Source: Pseudonocardia sp. MH-G8 (GTDB lineage: Bacteria; Actinomycetota; Actinomycetes; Mycobacteriales; Pseudonocardiaceae). From it: a stretch of 64,000 nucleotides of DNA. Under the pieces are notes generated by a model that was not told the origin of the DNA, ran no database searches, and saw nothing but the letters and a program-made list of their open reading frames with translations. A program made the translations under genes and the position numbers. Location of the stretch: positions 930,001 to 994,000 of the forward strand of contig NZ_NKYF01000001.1 of assembly GCF_002262885.1 (NCBI RefSeq), written 5' to 3'. Positions 62,594 through 64,000 of this stretch are shown here, piece after piece (the first letter of the stretch is position 1; each line of letters starts with the position of its first letter).

Positions 62594-63382
62594 TCACGCG
62601 CCGACGGCCCCGGCGACCGCCGCGAGCACCGCTTCCGGCCGGGTGGCGAGCTCTCCCCGCCCGAACCGCAGAACCCGCGAGTCGCATGCGGGCTGCGCAC
62701 GGGCCGCGCCGTCGGTGCACCCGGGCGCGGCCTCCACGACGACGCGGGCGGAGGGGAAGACGACCGCGCGCCTGCCGGGGTGCCGGTGCCAGCCGCGCAG
62801 CCCCGACGTGCGCAGCAACCGCACCAGCGCCGCCTCCGCCGCCGCACCTGCGAGCAGCGGGGCGGCTGCGGACGTCGGGTGGCGCGCGTGCGCCCCGAGC
62901 ACCTCGGCCCACCCGACGCGCTCCTCCAGTGCGCGGTCGAGCAGCAACTCCCCCTCCCTGCCGCCGAGCTCCCGCGCCGCCTCCAGGACGGTGAGCCCCG
63001 CCGCGGTGACCGCCACGCCGCGGTGCAGCACCCGATCCTCGACCGGGAGTGGCCGGCAGCGGACCGCCACTCCGGCGCGCGGGGGCCGCCGCGTGGGCGC
63101 GGTCAGCCGCAGCGTGGCGGGTGGCCGGGCGAGCAGCCCGAGCCACCACGCGGCCGTCGCACCGCACAGCGCCGCCCCGTCCCCCGCCCACAGCAGCGCC
63201 GCCCGGGCTCGCGCCTCGTCCTCGCGACCGTGCCCAGGGACCCGGTAGACGCACGGGTGCAGCGGGTGCCACCGGCGCGTCCGCAGCAGGTGGTCGACGG
63301 CCGCGCCGCTGAGACCGGCCCGCAGTGCCTGGTCGCGGGAGACGACGCCCGCCTGACGCGCGATGAGGAGGTCGAGGGACAT
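62594..63382 (-). CDS. AbiEi/DUF559-like protein (orphan)
   Basis: 262 residues. N-terminal winged-helix of the AbiEi antitoxin type (MSLDLLIARQAGVVSRDQAL, GLSGAAVDHLLRTRRWHPL) and a C-terminal Vsr/DUF559-like nuclease remnant (VVFPSARVVVEAA, and SRVLRFGRGELATRPE). The usual acidic/His catalytic residues of DUF559 (Glu-Val-Asp-Gly..His) are replaced, so the nuclease part looks inactive. No AbiEii partner is next to it. Such orphans are abundant in actinobacteria and their role is unknown. Confidence 0.78.
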   Translation of the reverse strand: MSLDLLIARQAGVVSRDQALRAGLSGAAVDHLLRTRRWHPLHPCVYRVPGHGREDEARARAALLWAGDGAALCGATAAWWLGLLARPPATLRLTAPTRRPPRAGVAVRCRPLPVEDRVLHRGVAVTAAGLTVLEAARELGGREGELLLDRALEERVGWAEVLGAHARHPTSAAAPLLAGAAAEAALVRLLRTSGLRGWHRHPGRRAVVFPSARVVVEAAPGCTDGAARAQPACDSRVLRFGRGELATRPEAVLAAVAGAVGA

Positions 63383-63453
63383 GCCGGCATCGACGACGCC
63401 GGCACCCGCGCGGTTCCACGGGATTCACAGGTGTGAACGCCGATCAGCGGGGA

Positions 63454-63876
63454 TCAGCGCTCGCCGTCGCCGCCCGTGGAGCGTTCGCGCAGCAGGGCCA
63501 CCAGGTCGGCCGCGACGGCGCGATCGGCCTCCACCCACTCGATGCCCGGCACGTCCGCCGCGCCGGCCCACCGGAGGGCGGCGTGCTCCAGCGGGCGCGG
63601 CTCCGGGCCACCCGGGACCGGTACGGCCGTGTGCACCCTCAGCAGCATGTCGTCGAGGAGGATGTCGGTACCGATGCGCCCGGTCACCCGCACCAGGGCG
63701 CCGAGCTCCTCGCGCAGCTCGCGCACCACCGCCGCGGGCTCCGCCTCTCCCGGCTCGACCCGCCCGCCCGGCAGTTCCCAGCGACCCGCGAGCGCGGGCG
63801 GCCGCGTGCGCTGCGCCGCGAGGACGGTGCCGTCACGCAGCAGCGCGGTGGCGACGACGACGGGCCAGCCCGACAC
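63454..63876 (-). CDS. mutT2: MutT2-like NUDIX pyrophosphohydrolase
   Basis: 140 residues if it starts at GTG 63876 (141 in Rv1160). Nudix box GRVEPGEAEPAAVVRELREELG. Removes 8-oxo-dGTP or, in mycobacteria, 5-methyl-dCTP/CTP. The open frame continues to 63996 at the window edge without a stop; GTG 63900 is another candidate and neither has a well-placed ribosome site, so the N-terminus is unsure. Position beyond typA matches Rv1160. Confidence 0.75.
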   Translation of the reverse strand: MSGWPVVVATALLRDGTVLAAQRTRPPALAGRWELPGGRVEPGEAEPAAVVRELREELGALVRVTGRIGTDILLDDMLLRVHTAVPVPGGPEPRPLEHAALRWAGAADVPGIEWVEADRAVAADLVALLRERSTGGDGER

Positions 63877-64000
63877 CTCCGCCGCGCGCTCGACGAGCAC
63901 CTCGGACCGCGCGGCCAGCAACCGCAGGACCAGCTGCCGCCCCCGCACGACGTCCCCCACGCGCCCCAACCCGCCCAGCGGCGCCGTCCAGGCCACCTCG

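Noticed and set aside
58653..63428. A 1591-codon frame on the minus strand covering lpqW and all of typA
   Set aside because: Only the lpqW part (to 60509) resembles a protein; the rest is a stop-free shadow of typA in another frame, typical of very GC-rich DNA.

Overview
The window is chromosomal DNA from a very GC-rich actinomycete. Mycothiol synthesis (mshB), the actinobacterial DapC branch, GpgS, an LpqW lipoprotein and the sigE/rseA/htrA/tatB block all point to the Mycobacteriales/Pseudonocardiales group; Pseudonocardia or a close relative is my best guess from gene content. The backbone follows, from memory of that genome, the Mycobacterium tuberculosis order Rv1160 to Rv1232: mutT2, typA, lpqW, mshB, Rv1171-like, fdxC, dapC, dapD, dapE, LOG, gpgS, tag, Rv1211-like, glgM, glgC, methyltransferase, sigE, rseA, htrA, tatB, mrp, Rv1231c/Rv1232c-like. 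This order lets small and atypical genes be named by position as well as by sequence.

Layout. 1-4.6 kb: end of a stress-protein gene, a small membrane zinc-ribbon protein, an acyl-CoA dehydrogenase, a CitE-like CoA-ester lyase and a PhzF-family enzyme. 4.6-8.1 kb: PRC/MgtE_N/CBS protein, DUF1003 protein, MarR regulator, Mrp. 8.2-14.8 kb: an accessory catabolic cluster (class III aminotransferase, FCD-type GntR regulator, two Asp/Glu-racemase/maleate-isomerase-like proteins, DUF3830 protein, 2-hydroxyacid dehydrogenase, amidase) tied together by two near-identical ATTGTNGACAAT palindromes. 15.3-19.5 kb: tatB, htrA, rseA, sigE and a methyltransferase, with a good sigma-E-type promoter in front of sigE. 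19.5-31.5 kb: glycogen/maltose-1-phosphate (glgC, glgM), a small-gene zone, DNA repair (tag), gpgS, two LOG proteins, lysine/DAP synthesis (dapE, dapD, dapC) and ferredoxin. 31.6-34.6 kb: GNAT protein and the mshB operon.

34.8-58.4 kb is transport-rich and replaces what lies between mshB and lpqW in M. tuberculosis. It holds two complete oligopeptide ABC operons on opposite strands. Between them are a small foreign-looking patch (UTRA GntR regulator, NUDIX hydrolase, small CxxC protein, DUF6247/RelE-like pair) and a sugar island (GH2 and GH38 glycosidases, ABC importer, ROK regulator). The sugar-binding protein gene has a one-base frameshift at a G5C4 run. 58.6-64 kb: lpqW, typA, an AbiEi/DUF559-like protein and a MutT2-like NUDIX protein.

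A pattern across the window is a TANNNT box 6-7 bases before an ATG or GTG, without a Shine-Dalgarno sequence, at twelve genes. This fits leaderless transcription and fixes several starts. The most interesting items are the palindrome-controlled catabolic cluster, whose second racemase paralogue has lost a catalytic cysteine, and a tandem pair of 66-base structured repeats beside it.
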